64,000 nucleotides of DNA from contig JAPZLL010000001.1 of the NCBI GenBank assembly GCA_036250225.1, forward strand, positions 1,550,001 through 1,614,000. The letters run 5' to 3'. Positions within the stretch are counted from its first letter, which is position 1. The number at the start of each line of letters is the position of its first letter. The position numbers and the translations under genes were made by a program. The notes under the pieces were generated by a model. The model saw nothing but the letters and a program-made list of their open reading frames with translations. It was not told the origin of the DNA and did no database searches. Origin of the DNA: Cercophora sp. LCS_1. Lineage: Eukaryota > Ascomycota > Sordariomycetes > Sordariales > Lasiosphaeriaceae. Shown one piece after another: positions 33,679 to 45,869 of this stretch.

Positions 33679-35275
33679 TTAGATGATGCCACCCGGCGGG
33701 TCGTACCCCGTCCCGGTCCCCCTTGCCGAAGAGGGCCCCAGTCCGGCGCTGGCAGGGCCGTCGCCTGTCGGGTCCACCTGTGAGTTGTTCGTCTTTCGCA
33801 ACATAAACATGGGTTTCTTCCCTTCCCTGTCCAGTTGCTTGAACAATATGAGCGGTTTTTCGTCGAGGCCCAAGCATCGTTCCTGGTCACCGTAGACAAT
33901 GTATAACGCGTACTGATCCCATGGCGCATTGATCTGGTACTTTTTGAGCGCAGCTGGTAGCACCTTATAGCAAGGATCGTCCATGCTGACACGGAAGGAT
34001 TTGAAGATTTCCACCGAGGCGTTGCTTGCCGAGCCGGGCGTGTCGGGTGGTATCTGCGGCGTTTGCATGCGGCGCGGGGCCGTTACCTTTTCACGTGAGT
34101 TGTAATGGTCATTTTCCGGGAAGGTACTTCTTGACGAGGGTGTGGGCTGATCGGAACGGTAGGATCGAGACGCAAGCGTGGTGCCGCCCATGGACGTCGG
34201 TGGTGACGTCGGAGACGGCATGTTCGGGGACGGGTATGACGGAGATGTGCTAGAGCCCGAGCCATTGGCGGCGGCCAGATGTGACGACGACAAGACGGCT
34301 CTCTCGGCAGCGTTGGCGGGATCGAGCGTCTGTTCGATAATCGAGCGGTCGTGCGATGTCTGGAGGTGCGACGGCGATGTTGTTTTGGGCGCAGGGCCCA
34401 GCATGATCTTTTTGGTCGAGTATTGTCGCTTGAGGCTGCCGCTCGCCGGCCCCGCGGTTGAGGGTGTTGGTGCAGGGGGTGGTATCGTAGCCTCGTACAC
34501 ACCGTTGCCGACGTTGGGCAGGGGTTGCTGGGCATCCTTGGCCAGTCGCAATGCTGGGAGCATGTCCTCCCGCAGCCTCCTGAAGTCCTCGGTTAACCTC
34601 TTAAAATCCTGCTCAAATAGATTCATCCTTTCGTCTCGAAGGCGTAGCTGTTCGACGAGTTGCTTGATATCCTTTAGCGTTGCGTTGGCAGATTGGGCCT
34701 CGGTCTCGGCGGCTAGACACCCCACGTCAGTCACAATTCCCACATATCACCGTCAGAGAAACATACTCAGAGGCATGTAGTGGTCGCTTTCGATTGGCAC
34801 ATCCTGCGCCTTTTTGACGTCATAAACCGACTTGAGGATCGTGAGACGATGGCCGACACTGTTGATGCCCATTGCCTTGAGGTCATCGTGCTGCAGGGCA
34901 ATCAGAGCCTCCCCAACAATGTCATTTTCTGCATTTTGCGTTAGACAAACGACGAACGGCTGTGTTTCTCAACGACTGCGTACCGATAAACCTGTCGGCA
35001 TACTGCTGCACGCCGATGTTTGCGATAAAGTCGGCGCATTCCTCGGCTGTCCACTCCGAGATGATGGTCTCAGGTAGCCCGCCTGCGCTGGTGTGATAAC
35101 CGTACGTAGTGGGGGTGTGTTCTGTCGATGGCGGGTCTGAGTCGATGGGCGAGTTCTCAACGTCGGTGGCGTCGATCGGAGAGCTCTCGTGGTGATCGAG
35201 GTCATACTCGTCGTCGGCGTCCGACTCGGCCGCCCCGTGGTCGAGGTAGGCGGTGCCCGAGTCAAAGTTCATCAT
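33679..35275 (-). CDS. ste50: Ste50-like MAPK cascade adaptor (SAM + Ras-association)
   Basis: Three exons, 35275-34984, 34928-34767 and 34712-33679, in phase, give 495 aa. After an acidic Asp/Ser-rich N-terminus comes a SAM domain (about 75-137: EWTAEECADFIANIG, ENDIVGEALIAL, LKAMGINSVGHRL). A coiled-coil-like segment (about 150-200, ATLKDIKQLVEQLRLRDER) and a Ser/Pro linker follow. The C-terminal Ras-association domain (about 385-460) includes SFRVSMDDPCYKVLP, YALYIVYGDQERCL and KPLILFKQLDREGKKP. This matches fungal Ste50: its SAM pairs with that of the MAPKKK Ste11, and the RA domain ties the module to small GTPases at the membrane for mating, osmotic and filamentous-growth signalling. The SAM domain is split by intron 1. 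Both domains look intact. Confidence 0.95.
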
Positions 35276-37504
35276 TGTGTAGTCTGCGCCCTCGCCGCCG
35301 AGGGTGCGGGAGGGTCACGGGCTGTCGGGTCTGGCTCGCCGGGAAGACAATAGGAGACGGTCGAGTCGATGGGAAACGGTCTGGCGGGGGTTGGGGAAGC
35401 TTCTTGTCTAGGGCGACATGGGTGGCTTGCTGGGCGCTTCGCGATGGGCAGACGTCGCGGGCAACGATCCAACCGCTGTTGCTCGCGAGGCCGCAGACGA
35501 TGCGGAGAGGCAGGCAGCTTATCGAACCAAAAGCAAAGGAGGTGTCCACACTAACAGCAGGATGCAGCGCCGGGCGGCTGGCGTGCTGGCAGGATTGTCG
35601 GACGGCAATAGGAAGACGAGAGCTGGTGAGAAAGCAGTCGATGCGGGAGGAAGTTGTTGATTGCGGATCCAGGTGCAGCCGTAGCCGCTCGCCTGTTCGC
35701 CTGTTCGCCCGCCGCTTGCCTGGGGGCTGGCCTGTCCCGGGTGGCCCGCCCAATGTGGTCCTAGCGCCAAATATCCCTCCTCCACCTGGGCCGTGAGCTC
35801 ATGGAAATCTGGGCAAAATTTGCACTCCACCCGCTGCATCGTCGCTCCACTCAGAGCTCCTTGCTCCACTGAGACTGACGCCGTGACAAGGAGGGCCACT
35901 GTCCAGACCATCCACCCAACGCCATTGCAATTGCAGCTGCCGCTGGGAGAGCATGCACGCCCGTTTTCAATTTTGTCTTCGCTCAAAACCATGGATTAAA
36001 CTAGCGGCCAACCCTACCCCGATCGGGCAGCCGGGCATGCGGGTTGCAAGACAAGACCTGATAGCTCTCACCTCGACTCCTCTAGCTCGTCCATAAAGAT
36101 TTCCTTCGTAGCATCCGCTTCGATCAGACCCGCCAATATTGCAACTCACTCACTTCACTTTTGCTTGCTTGCGAATGAAAGCCGTGCAGGGGAGGGTGGC
36201 TTTCCGGTATTACCAGATGCCACCCGAGATGGTGTTGCACGGGGCTCAAGCCCAAGACGAAGATTCATTGGCCAGTGCGGCTGGCAAACGTCCCTCCCTC
36301 TGTTCACACGGATGTGTCCTCGCAAGCGCCAGACGCCTGGGAGAGGGAGAAAAGAAGCAAGGCAAGACCCGGCCAGGGACTTCCGAAAGCACTGTGTTAT
36401 CTCCGCTTCCCCCTTGAACCATCATCACGACGACCAGAAAGCAAAGACAGCAAGATTGGATATCTCTCTCTCCCACCCACCCAGTCAATCCACGAGATAC
36501 GGTATCACTGCCACCGCCACAAAAACCCGTCCCCATCATCCCATTAGTCCAAACCACCAAAACATTCAGCCAAGCCCCCGGGAGCCCCTGACCATCGAAC
36601 AATCCCATTGTTCGACCACAAAGTGTCTTCGTCACCCTGTGGATTGCCACAAACGGTCCTTTTTTCCACCTTCCCCCCCAACCCACGAGCATTGTTTTTT
36701 TTTTTTCTTCTCGTGCTGTTCTTTTTCCCACCACACCCCAAAAGTACCTCGTGTTCTGAATCCGAATTCCAAACCGTCGGATTCTGAGAAGCCATCCATT
36801 ATAGCCCCCCGAGTCTCCCCCGCGTTTCATCCTGTGGTTCTTCCCGCTCGCATCCTCACCCCCTTTACGGGGTGTGAGACGAACACCCATCTGTTCTTCC
36901 TCTCTTACGCACACACACACACACACACACAGACGGAACAAAACTGGGTTGTCGGGGCCAGGTTGGTCCAATGTTGGCTAAATATATAACATTACGCGTG
37001 CTTGTCTTGTGTTGCGTGTGTGAGAGAGAGATCGACACCCGGCATCATCCTGGGGTTGACAAATAGTTGTTTTTCTGTGCATCCTTGTCCTGGTCGAGGA
37101 GAGCGAGGAACGGCTTGTTTTGGCGTGGCCCCCCTTGCATGGAATGTCGTTTCTGATTTTTCTAGAAAGAGATGCTGACCCGGTGAGGTTCGTCAGCATG
37201 TGTGTGGTGCTGCGGCTTGAAGTGTGTGAAATAGTAGGCCCCCGTTATGAATCAGGATGTGCAGCCTTACATAGCAGCACCGAACAAGTTGAGCTTTAGG
37301 TGGATTGTATCAAAGAAATCAAAGCTCTTCTATGCAATGCAATTGATCAACTAAAACTCTGCTAAACATCATGCTCCACAGGTATCTCAATGTCAACTCC
37401 GGCTCCAGATCATGAAAATCGAAATGCCACACCCCTTGACTATGTGATAGTCACGTATCAGACATGCCGACCCATCAAACATCAAATTATTCCCAATTAG
37501 CCGT
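35276..37504. other. Long ste50 upstream region
   Basis: 2.2 kb between ste50 and the next minus-strand gene. Pyrimidine- and C-rich, with a poly-T run near 36696 and a (CA)11 microsatellite at 36910-36931. The 274-aa (+, 36165-36989) and 241-aa (-, 36246-36971) frames are mirror low-complexity sequences, not genes. Probably a long leader/promoter of ste50. Confidence 0.55.
36910..36931. repeat. (CA)11 microsatellite
   Basis: Eleven perfect CA units in non-coding DNA between ste50 and the gene at 37.5-39.1 kb. Confidence 0.95.
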
Positions 37505-39130
37505 CTACCAGTGCGAACTTCTCTTCTTCTGCACCTTTCTTCTCTCTTCCTCCTTTCTCTCAGCGCTCTCTCTCCTCGGTCTCGATCCCTGAGGCTTAAA
37601 CTGCGCTGCCAGATGCGGTGGCGGCGTGATACCCCAGCCGTTACCGCCCGGCCCGTTCCACAGTGTATTCAGCGTTGAGCAATGAAACGGGCCTGAGTCA
37701 GCGGCATTTCCTCCCGAGGGTCGACCCGCAGGCCCAGCACTCAACGGTCGGGGCGGTAATGCCGGCGCCGGACCACTTCCCCACGGTCCGAGATTGTGCA
37801 AACCTTGCTGCATCTTGTTGAAGATATGGGGCGGAGGTCCTTGGGCTGCAGATGTCGGGGGCAGAGGGAAGTGTTGCGGCTGTGGGCGCGGCGGTAGTTG
37901 CTGTGCTTGAGGGGCCGGTCGTGGTGGGAGTGGCGGAACCTCCTGGCCCTCAATGCCATACTTCTTGCGGAGTCGCTCTGTTTCCTTGGCCACCTCGGCT
38001 TCGCGGCGGCGACGTTCCTTCTCTTCTTCGTCGAGCATCTTCTTGATGCGTTTTTGCTCTGCGCGCTCGCGCTTCTCACGCTCACGTTCTTCACGCTCCA
38101 CCATGGCCTGAAGCCGTCGGGTTTCAGCCTCGACCGCCGCTGCCGAGGCGCCTGCTGCTGCAGTGGCTGGTGATGTGTTAGAGGCCGCGACGTTTTGGGA
38201 CGCCTGGACGGGTTGGGCGGGGGGTTTGGAGGCCGGCGCAGAGGTTTTGATGGCGCCTGACATGGGTGGAGGAATAGCGGCGGCGGCGGCGGCGGCGGCA
38301 GTGGTCGCTGGAATGGGCCGAGAATTCTTGCGCTTGCCGCCGTTCGCCGTGGGGGGAGGGCCGCCACCCTGAACATTGAAGATGTCCATCTTTGGCATGA
38401 GGTAAAGGTCTTTGATGACCTCCACAGCCAGGAGGAGGACAACTTCAAGACCCTTGCGGTCCTCAACCTCCACACGGTGAAGGTTTGGCTCGTAAACCGT
38501 CATCATGCTGTCGCGAGCAGCCTTGAACATGGCCACAGTGATATCTGGCTCCTTGTTCTTGCGTCCTCCCAAGCTGGTTCCCGACATGTAGCAAGTAAGG
38601 TCCTTGCTCAGGCGACCATCCTTTCTCCATCGGAACATAATCCGCGGTACCAAATCAGCCGGCGACACTCCTTGCTGGCGGTCCAGCTCGCTAGCTGATG
38701 GCTGACGGAACGTTTGAACGGGGAGCTCAAACTCCCAGCTATCACTCTTTGTGAACCCGCCCGGCACCAACTTGACAGCCACGCTCTGGTCGGGGTTGTA
38801 CAGCTGTACCGTAAAGGTATCGGGGACAGTCGCTGTTGCCGTGGCTGGTGGCGCGCCGCTCTGCTGCTGTGCGCGAAGCTCGGCAGCCGAAAGGGTTGGC
38901 TGTGACCATTCCGGCTCGACCAACACCTCGCCGTAGATAACGCCCGTGTTGACTGGATCGCATAGGGCAACGGCGTACTTGCTGCGTGACTCGCGCAGAG
39001 ACGGATCGGCCCGCCGAAAGATATACTCCGCAGCTGGGTCAGCGCGATTCTGAGTGAAGTAGAGGATGTTGGAAAGCGGGTTGTCGGGCGACGGCTTGAA
39101 GCGGAAGGTGGGGAGGTTTTCGTCGAGCAT
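37505..39130 (-). CDS. Conserved-looking fungal protein of unknown function (coiled coil, Pro-rich)
   Basis: Single exon, 541 aa, from the ATG at 39130 (MLDENLPTFRFKPSPDNPLSN). The frame remains open to 39367, but only a TTG is available there; that extension could be an upstream exon. Residues 1 to about 270 form a compact domain with ILYFTQNRADPAAEYIFRR, YAVALCDPVNTGVIYGEV, DSWEFELPVQTFR, IMFRWRKDGRLSKDLTCYM and a helical end GLEVVLLLAVEVIKDLYL. There follow an Ala-rich linker (poly-Ala from (GCC)n), a highly charged coiled coil (about 355-405, EEREREKRERAEQKRIKK), and a Pro-rich tail (PPLPPRPAP) with a Gly/Asn/Trp motif near the end. The ordered N-terminal domain looks like one conserved across moulds, but I know of no function. 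The Pro-rich tail could bind SH3 domains. Confidence 0.75.
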   Translation of the reverse strand: MLDENLPTFRFKPSPDNPLSNILYFTQNRADPAAEYIFRRADPSLRESRSKYAVALCDPVNTGVIYGEVLVEPEWSQPTLSAAELRAQQQSGAPPATATATVPDTFTVQLYNPDQSVAVKLVPGGFTKSDSWEFELPVQTFRQPSASELDRQQGVSPADLVPRIMFRWRKDGRLSKDLTCYMSGTSLGGRKNKEPDITVAMFKAARDSMMTVYEPNLHRVEVEDRKGLEVVLLLAVEVIKDLYLMPKMDIFNVQGGGPPPTANGGKRKNSRPIPATTAAAAAAAAIPPPMSGAIKTSAPASKPPAQPVQASQNVAASNTSPATAAAGASAAAVEAETRRLQAMVEREEREREKRERAEQKRIKKMLDEEEKERRRREAEVAKETERLRKKYGIEGQEVPPLPPRPAPQAQQLPPRPQPQHFPLPPTSAAQGPPPHIFNKMQQGLHNLGPWGSGPAPALPPRPLSAGPAGRPSGGNAADSGPFHCSTLNTLWNGPGGNGWGITPPPHLAAQFKPQGSRPRRESAERKEEERRKVQKKRSSHW

Positions 39131-39867
39131 GGTGGGCAAGATGGCAGGATCACTGCTTGTCCTCTGCGCTCGTTCGGTATTCAACTGCCTGAAAGCGCTG
39201 CCTCGGCGGCTTGGGGTATTTCTCTTTGCGGCTCGGGGTTTAGATCCAGTCCAAAGCTGGGAGCTTGAACCGTAGTGCGAGTCGATTAGGGACTCAGGGC
39301 GGATGGTGGGAGAGCTGTGGTGGGGTGTTGGTCTGGGGAGAAAAGTGTCGAAGCATGACAAGATCAAAAGTCCTTGGAGTCAGGTGTTGCTAGGAACCCC
39401 TCAGGTACAAGGCTGAGTTGATGTAACTGGGTTGGATCCCATGAGCGCAGGCGCGGGAAGGAGGAGGGAACCAGGAATCCTTGGACGCCCCGCCAGTGAG
39501 AGGGCTGAGCATTCACCCCGCCGCCGCGACTGACGACAAGCCAAGAACGGGCCATTAGCCCAAAACAACGCCAGCGACTCGCCAGCGTCGACGCTCAGCC
39601 ACCTTCAGAGCCGAGACCGCCCCCAGCAATTACGTATCCCTATGTTTGGGGTGTACGGAGTATTTTTGATGAAATAGGCAATTCAACATGCACCAACTCC
39701 TGGCTGTCTATCTTCCAGACAGTGGTTCCTCTTCCTATCCGCCAACGCCCGGAACGCCATACATCGATAGAAGCAACCAGTCCCGTTTGCACTGACAGAC
39801 CCAACCCAAGATTTCGTACAGCAATGCCCCCATGTGGTAGTCACAGACAGAAAACGAAGAAAGATAG
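39131..39867. other. Intergenic region
   Basis: 737 bp between two minus-strand genes: promoter/leader of the unknown protein and 3' flank of the Na+/H+ exchanger. In-frame sequence without ATG extends the former to 39367. Confidence 0.6.
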
Positions 39868-42075
39868 CTAATGTGGACCGCCCCCATTCCCTCGTCCACC
39901 GCTGTCGAGAAGAAGTTTTGGCTTGATGAAGTCCTCATCTAGCTGCCTGAGCAAAGCCGATGGATCCTCGGCACTGAAAAGCTGCCGAATGGCCGCCGTA
40001 GCAGTCAAGGGCTGACTGGAACTCTCTCCGCCTCGACTGTAATTGCCGCTGTCCCCGGGGTTCCCTTCATAGCCTGCATCCGCGGCATCTCCGGGAGGCA
40101 TGGGGCTAGACCTCCTCCTCGGCACCGGTGGCGGCAGATCTGACGTATCAATATCGCTCCCGATCTCCGAGTCCGTGTTAGTCCCTGAGGTCCCAAGGAG
40201 CTCTGATCGCTCAAAGTCGTCGCCATTTCGTGTGCCCTTGCGGCTTCCAGGAGGCGGGCGCGTCGCCAGATTGGGCGATCTATGTCCTGATGCCCAACCG
40301 TTTCTCTCCCCGCTGTCAGTCCTGCTCGGGCCAACATTGCTTAATGGTAACGCGGAGCCCCGATTGCGGCTGTTATACCCGATGCCCGTGCCAGATCGTT
40401 TGACATAACCCCCACCAGTGATGGCTTCAATGTCGAACTCGTCATCCGAATCGATCTCATCGACTACCCCCGTGCGGATGTTCATGATCTCAAGCATGCG
40501 TGCAGTGGTACCTCCGAATATGATCACCGTCAGTACCACTACCACAAGAACGGTGGCCATCAAAGCGTATCTCTCCTTTGCGGTGAACAAAGCGGCAAGT
40601 GCCACGCCGACAGCACCGCGCAAGCCTGCCCAAAATAACATTGCCTGGTAATTGTATGGCAGCTCATCTGCTGCTTCCTCTCTGCCGGCTCGTCGCGCGC
40701 GATACCGGATGAACCAGTTGATCAGCCGGGACAGGGGGAACACTGCCATCCATCTGGCTACACAGACGGCCAGGACGGTGACAATGATGAGTAGCGGCTG
40801 GTATACCAGGTTTTTCTCTGTAAACAGCGATAAACCAAGGTAGATGAAGATGAAGTTCTCAGACAGCTGGGCAAGCACTTGGAAAAGGTACTTTGTCGTC
40901 AACTGCGTGCGTCGTGACATGTTGAAGTAGGCGTAGTGTTTGAGGGAGATTCCGCAGAACAACAACGAGACAATACCTGCAGAGTGATTAGTGAAAATGA
41001 ATCAAGAGGACCACATTGACTTACCAGACATCTTGATGGCCTGGGAGAAGAAATATGTTGCGTAGGCGATCAGGACAATCAAGCAGCTCTCCATCTTTGG
41101 GTACCTTCGAACATAGGTGTACTTCAGCCCTAAAGCTGTGGCAACACCGACGAGACACCCAATAGCCAAGCTACCGAAGAACTCGGATAGGAAGAACCAG
41201 ATCCCGTGAAAAAGACTCCAGATGCCGATCTTGCCTCCGCCGCCGGCATGTTGCGCCGACTCGAAGATAACGATAGCAACGGCATCATTGAGGATCGACT
41301 CGCCGAAAATGATGGTATATAACTTAGGGTCAACCTTGAAGGAGTTGAAGATTGCCAGAATGGTGACGGGGTCGGTGGCTGACAACGTTGCGCCAACAGA
41401 AATGGCGTCGATCCAGGAAACGTCCAGTCCCTCCAACGGAATTCGAGTATAAAGCCACAATAATACACCAATCACTACGGCCGAGATGAAGGTACCGGCA
41501 AAGGCGAAAGTCAAAATTGTGCCAATGTTCCGGAAGAAGTTGGCCTGATGCAGCTCGTAGCCCGACGAGAGAATGATGGGTGGGAGGAGCACGTTGAAGA
41601 AGATTTGGTAGTCGAAACTGATCAGATCTCGGATCGAATCGCCGCCAGTAACACGGAGGATCAGACCAACTGTCATGCCTGCATATGGGGCCCCGTCAGT
41701 TTGCGCGAGCTGCAAAGAGAGATGCATTCGGCACTAACCAGCAAAGATGGAAATGACGGTCTCATGGATGGCTGTTATTTTCCTTTGCTGCATAATGTAG
41801 CTTGTGAAGAATGCCACGATGAGCAGCATGATCGAGATAAAGAGCGCCCATGATGCATTGATCTCCTGCTTCGAGGAGTCGGAACCTGCGCTTCAGTTAG
41901 CACTTCCGGGATCGCGATTCTCGAAGTTGTGGACACTGGACGGACCATCGGGGTCTTCCTCTGCTCTCCCTACAGCAGCAGCCCGCTGTTAGCATGCGCG
42001 CCATAACCAAAGACCAGGACAAGAGGACGTACTGGCCAACTCCTTCGCGGAGCGAAGAAGAGTCTCGGAAAGCAT
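39868..42075 (-). CDS. nhx1: Endosomal/vacuolar-type Na+(K+)/H+ exchanger (CPA1, NHX)
   Basis: Five exons, 42075-42033, 41969-41946, 41885-41739, 41678-41025 and 40976-39868, all in phase, give 658 aa. Exon 2 is a 24-nt microexon encoding RAEEDPDG with donor GTCCGT. The membrane core shows ASWALFISIMLLIVAFFTSYI, FFNVLLPPIILSSGYELH (the amiloride-site-like FFxxLLPPII block of NHE proteins), ATDPVTILAIF and FGESILNDAVAIVIFE (ND pair for cation/proton exchange), and GLRGAVGVALA near the end of the core. The C-terminal ~230 residues are a hydrophilic, Ser/Asp-rich cytosolic tail. Members exchange luminal protons for Na+ or K+ at late endosomes/vacuoles and set organelle pH. Subcellular assignment rests on family resemblance. 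Divergent from the sugar transporter over 1.65 kb. Confidence 0.93.
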
Positions 42076-43727
42076 TGTCAAGGCGAGAGGCTGGGGCGCG
42101 CGCAATGAGCTGTCGTAGTGCTCAACGGAGAGCGGCCGCGGAGGTGGCAAGGAGACATCAAAACAGTACGTAAAGTTTACCAGCTGGCTAAGATGGTTGA
42201 CGTTCGCGGCTGGGTCATTGCGACATTGAATTTAGCGTGAGCCGAGAGAGCTTCGTCGATCGAGAAGTCGACAGCTTTCATTGCCTTGCTTGGTTGGTCC
42301 GCTGTGCCACAGATCTCGAACTGCCCCACAGCCGACGCTAGACGGCCAATCCCCGTCTTTCACTCAAGCAGGGCGACCCACAGCACGTGAAGGCTGACGA
42401 AAGCAATGAAGCCCCCACCATCGCGGGCTTGGCTGTGCCAAGATATCAAGTGCGAAGAGAGACCTATTGGCGGCACTCACTACGAAAGTCATTTGACTGA
42501 GCGGAATTCATCAAAACCAGGGCATCGGATACTGAGCCAAACGCGATAGCCCACAAGCTTACCACTGGGGTCCACGAGCGGTCATGGCAACGTAACCAAT
42601 GCAGGTGTTCTTTTACTTGGGGGTCAAGAGGGTCTCTTGTTGCTCGCCGCTCCGTGCTACTCACACCAATGCACTACAACAGAAGGGAGGGACACGATCA
42701 AGCCGGGCCCTATAGCTACCGAGCCGTCCTGTATTCTCGTGCTGTCGTCGAGCTATTTCTCCTCTTCCCTAAGCCTGGCTGTCTAGCCCTTCAGAGACTA
42801 TCCCGCTGGAATGCGGGTGTTGTGTCTGAGACTGGACTCAGATCAGCTGTGCTTACCAGACAAGAAGGAGCCGAGTAAACCCTGAGCAGGAAACGTACCA
42901 AGTACTGTGCACATGCAAACATGTAAACCCGATGGTTGAACGGGCGAGAAACGAGCGTTGAGATGGACGACGTTCTACGCAGCCACACAGCTCACAAACA
43001 CAGTGCCAACTGGGTTGCACCCTGCGCTCCCCGCAAAAAGCTACCAGGCTCCGCCCAGTCGCCACCACATCCCGCACTGTCGACTCTGGGTTCTGCCATG
43101 CTCCTGAGCCAGCATCGCTTTGCTCCGGTTCAACCAAGCCTGTTGTCCAAAGTTTGTTCCGCCTTGCGATGCTTCAAGGGTCGCCATTCGTCCCGCAACA
43201 CTCAGCATTGAGCTGTTCTGCATTTCCTACTGGTCTGTTTTCTTGAAGCTGCACCTCACGCTTTTCTCTCGTTTTATTTGTCCCCAACACTGCCGACCCC
43301 CTGTTGCAACCTATCTCCGCAATCGCACGACCCCGTGGCAGCCTTTGACTCGACCGCGTGACGTCGGCGGACGAAAACGGCCCCGGAAACTGACACCAGG
43401 CAATTGACAGCCACTTGTTGCCTATTCGCAGCCTCGTTCGACGATACCATCACTGTGAAGGCTATCAAGGGGTTGGTTCATATATCTTCTCCAGTCCCCC
43501 ACGGGCGACCGCACGTTTCACCTCATTGCATCCGCCGGGCCTGACAATAACGGCCTGATTTCCCCGCGACGGGTCGCAGTCCGTCAAACCTTCCTCTCCG
43601 ACATCTGCCGAACGCTCCGCCGAAGACCCGACACGTGAAATACACCGGCGGCCGGCAGACTAGCAAGCGCGCCGTCGAAGGTGGCCGACGAAAGTCGTTG
43701 AGCGCGCCGACCCCATCTGCTATCCGC
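42076..43727. other. Divergent promoter region (NHX / sugar transporter)
   Basis: 1.65 kb between two divergent start codons. Open frames 42853-43137 (-) and 42936-43211 (+) overlap each other and lack protein character. The in-frame stretch 43635-43727 precedes the transporter ATG but starts only at a GTG. Confidence 0.6.
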
Positions 43728-45869
43728 ATGACGTCGTCGTTAGCAGATCTTCCGAATCGGGGCAGCCCCGCTGGCGACAAAAGCCCCAAGGCGTCAAAAG
43801 TAAATCGAAGGAAGCCGGCGCCTCTAACCGGAACGACCTCGCGAGACGGGTCACTTGAGCGTGCGCGCGAACAGCAAAATGGCCACGAGGTGACGAATGA
43901 GCAGTCTCCCCTGCTCTCCCCGGCCTCCAACGAGGACGATGGCTTCCTCAACGCCCCGGCCAGGGAGGCCATCGACGATCACCAGCAGAGCAAGAGCATA
44001 TGGTGGATGATCTTGTTGACCATTGGCATTGGCGGCTTGCAGATTGCGTGGTCTGTTGAAATGTCCAATGGCTCGCCGTATCTGCTGTCACTGGGCATCT
44101 CCAAGTCAGTAATGGCTCTGGTTTGGATCGCCGGGCCGCTCTCGGGAACACTCGTCCAACCATACGTCGGCATGTTGAGCGACAATTGTCGCATCCCGTG
44201 GGGCAAGCGGAAGCCCTTCATCCTCGGCGGTGCCGCAGCGACCATCGCGTCCTTGATGTGCCTTGCCTGGACCAAGGAGATGGTTGGCGGCTTCCTCGGC
44301 GCACTTGGTGTGGATCCAGAGTCGGCCTTTACGCACTATTCCATCATCGTCACTGCCGTTGTGTGGATCTATGTTTTGGATTTCGCCATCAATACCGGTA
44401 TGCTCGCCCTTTGCCTAGGCTGTTTTGACGGACCATACTGACAACGCCGCAGTGCAAGCCGCCATCCGCGCGTTCATCGTTGATTGTGCGCCAACACATC
44501 AGCAAGGTGAGACTCGACTCTCGATATCGAGTTTACGTCAAGGTGCTAACTGTCCGCAGAGACTGCAAACGCCATGGCAAGCAGGTTTGTCGGCATCGGG
44601 AGCATTACCGGCTACGTGGCCGGGTACATCAACCTTTCCCAGTTCTCCTGGTTTCTGGGAGATACCCAGTTCAAGGACCTATGCGCCATTGCCAGCATCA
44701 TTTTGGCCATCACAGTTCTTTTGCAATGCGTTTTTATCCAAGAGAGAGATCCACGACTTGAGGGACCGCCAGCCAGCGACAAACCTGGTGTCTTCACCTT
44801 CTTCAAGAAAGTCTTCACCTCGATCAAGCGCCTTCCGCCACAGACCAGGAAGGTGTGTGAAGTGCAGTTCTGTGCCTGGATTGGATTCTTCCCCATGTTG
44901 TTCTACACGTCGCAGTACATTGCCGAAATCTATGCCGAGCCATACCTCGAGGAGAATCCTAACATGGCCCCTGAGGAGCTGGACAAACTGTATGAACAGG
45001 CCACCCAGGTCGGCACTTTTGCGTTGTTGATCTTCTCAATCACCGGCCTGGCAACCAACGTGTTTTTGCCATTTTTTGTCGCCCCTACATATGACGGCCA
45101 AGCCGCAGCCACCAACGGACCTGGGGATTCCTCAAGCATCAAGAGCTACGATGAGAACCAAAAGTCGTGGCTGGACTATTTAGTGATTCCCGGCTTTACG
45201 CTTCGCCGTGCTTGGATGTTCTCTCAACTTCTCTTCACTGCGTGCATGCTTTGCACCGTGTTTGTGCGCACCGTTGCCGCGGCCACGGCCCTCATTGGCC
45301 TCGTCGGTATCACCTGGGCTCTCACACTTTGGGCCCCATGGGCCATCATCAGTGCCGAGATATCGCGTCGAGAAGAGGCCCGACGCGCCCAACGTCAACG
45401 CAACTTATCGCCTGATCGTGCCCACATTGCGTCCCTGGACGGATACTCATCAGATGAAAACCGCGACCAGGACCTGAGTCGCGACGACGATGACGACGCC
45501 GACCAGGCTGGTGTGATCTTGGGAATCCACAACATGGCCATTGCGGCCCCCCAAATCATCGCCACAGTGGTGAGCAGTATCATCTTCCGGTTCTTCCAGA
45601 AGCCGCGTGGAGAACCCGGCGACCACAGCATTGCCGTCGTGCTCGCGCTTGGCGGAATCTCAGTGTTTATCTCGGCCTTTTTCATCCACCGTATCAAGGA
45701 TGATCCTGATGTTCCCGCGGACATCATGAGCGCCATTGAAGATGGAGAGGCTAGCACACGTCCCAGCACCAGCCATAGCCGGAGCCGCTCATACGAGCAG
45801 CTGCCTCGTGCAAGCTTGGAGCGTGCTACGTTGGTTAGAAACAAGAGCTTCAGTGGCGCTGAGTATTGA
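43728..45869 (+). CDS. Sucrose/alpha-glucoside-type H+ symporter (MFS, GPH-like)
   Basis: Three exons, 43728-44397, 44453-44506 and 44560-45869, give 677 aa; the middle exon is 54 nt. The start is the first ATG (MTSSLADLPNRG); the open frame continues upstream only from a GTG. After a ~90-residue hydrophilic N-terminus come twelve predicted spans. Family marks: LQIAWSVEMSNGSPYLLSLG (span 1), WIAGPLSGTLVQPYVGMLSD followed by WGKRKPFILGG (the RRPF-type loop of sucrose transporters), and VQAAIRAFIVDCAP (helix 4 Arg/Asp). A long acidic loop sits before span 11 (RDDDDDAD). The pattern fits fungal Sut1-like sucrose or maltose/H+ symporters at the plasma membrane. Substrate is inferred from the family, not shown by sequence. 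Confidence 0.92.

Noticed and set aside
36165..36989. 274-aa plus-strand and 241-aa minus-strand frames
   Set aside because: Both cover the same pyrimidine-rich, CA-repeat DNA; compositions are extreme and mutually complementary, so they are chance frames.
39131..39367. N-terminal extension of the 37.5-39.1 kb protein
   Set aside because: It begins at a TTG and contains no ATG until 39130. It could only be coding as part of an unseen upstream exon, for which I found no clear splice signal.
43635..43727. Longer N-terminus of the sugar transporter (starting MKYTGG)
   Set aside because: The codon at 43635 is GTG, not ATG; the first in-frame ATG is 43728.
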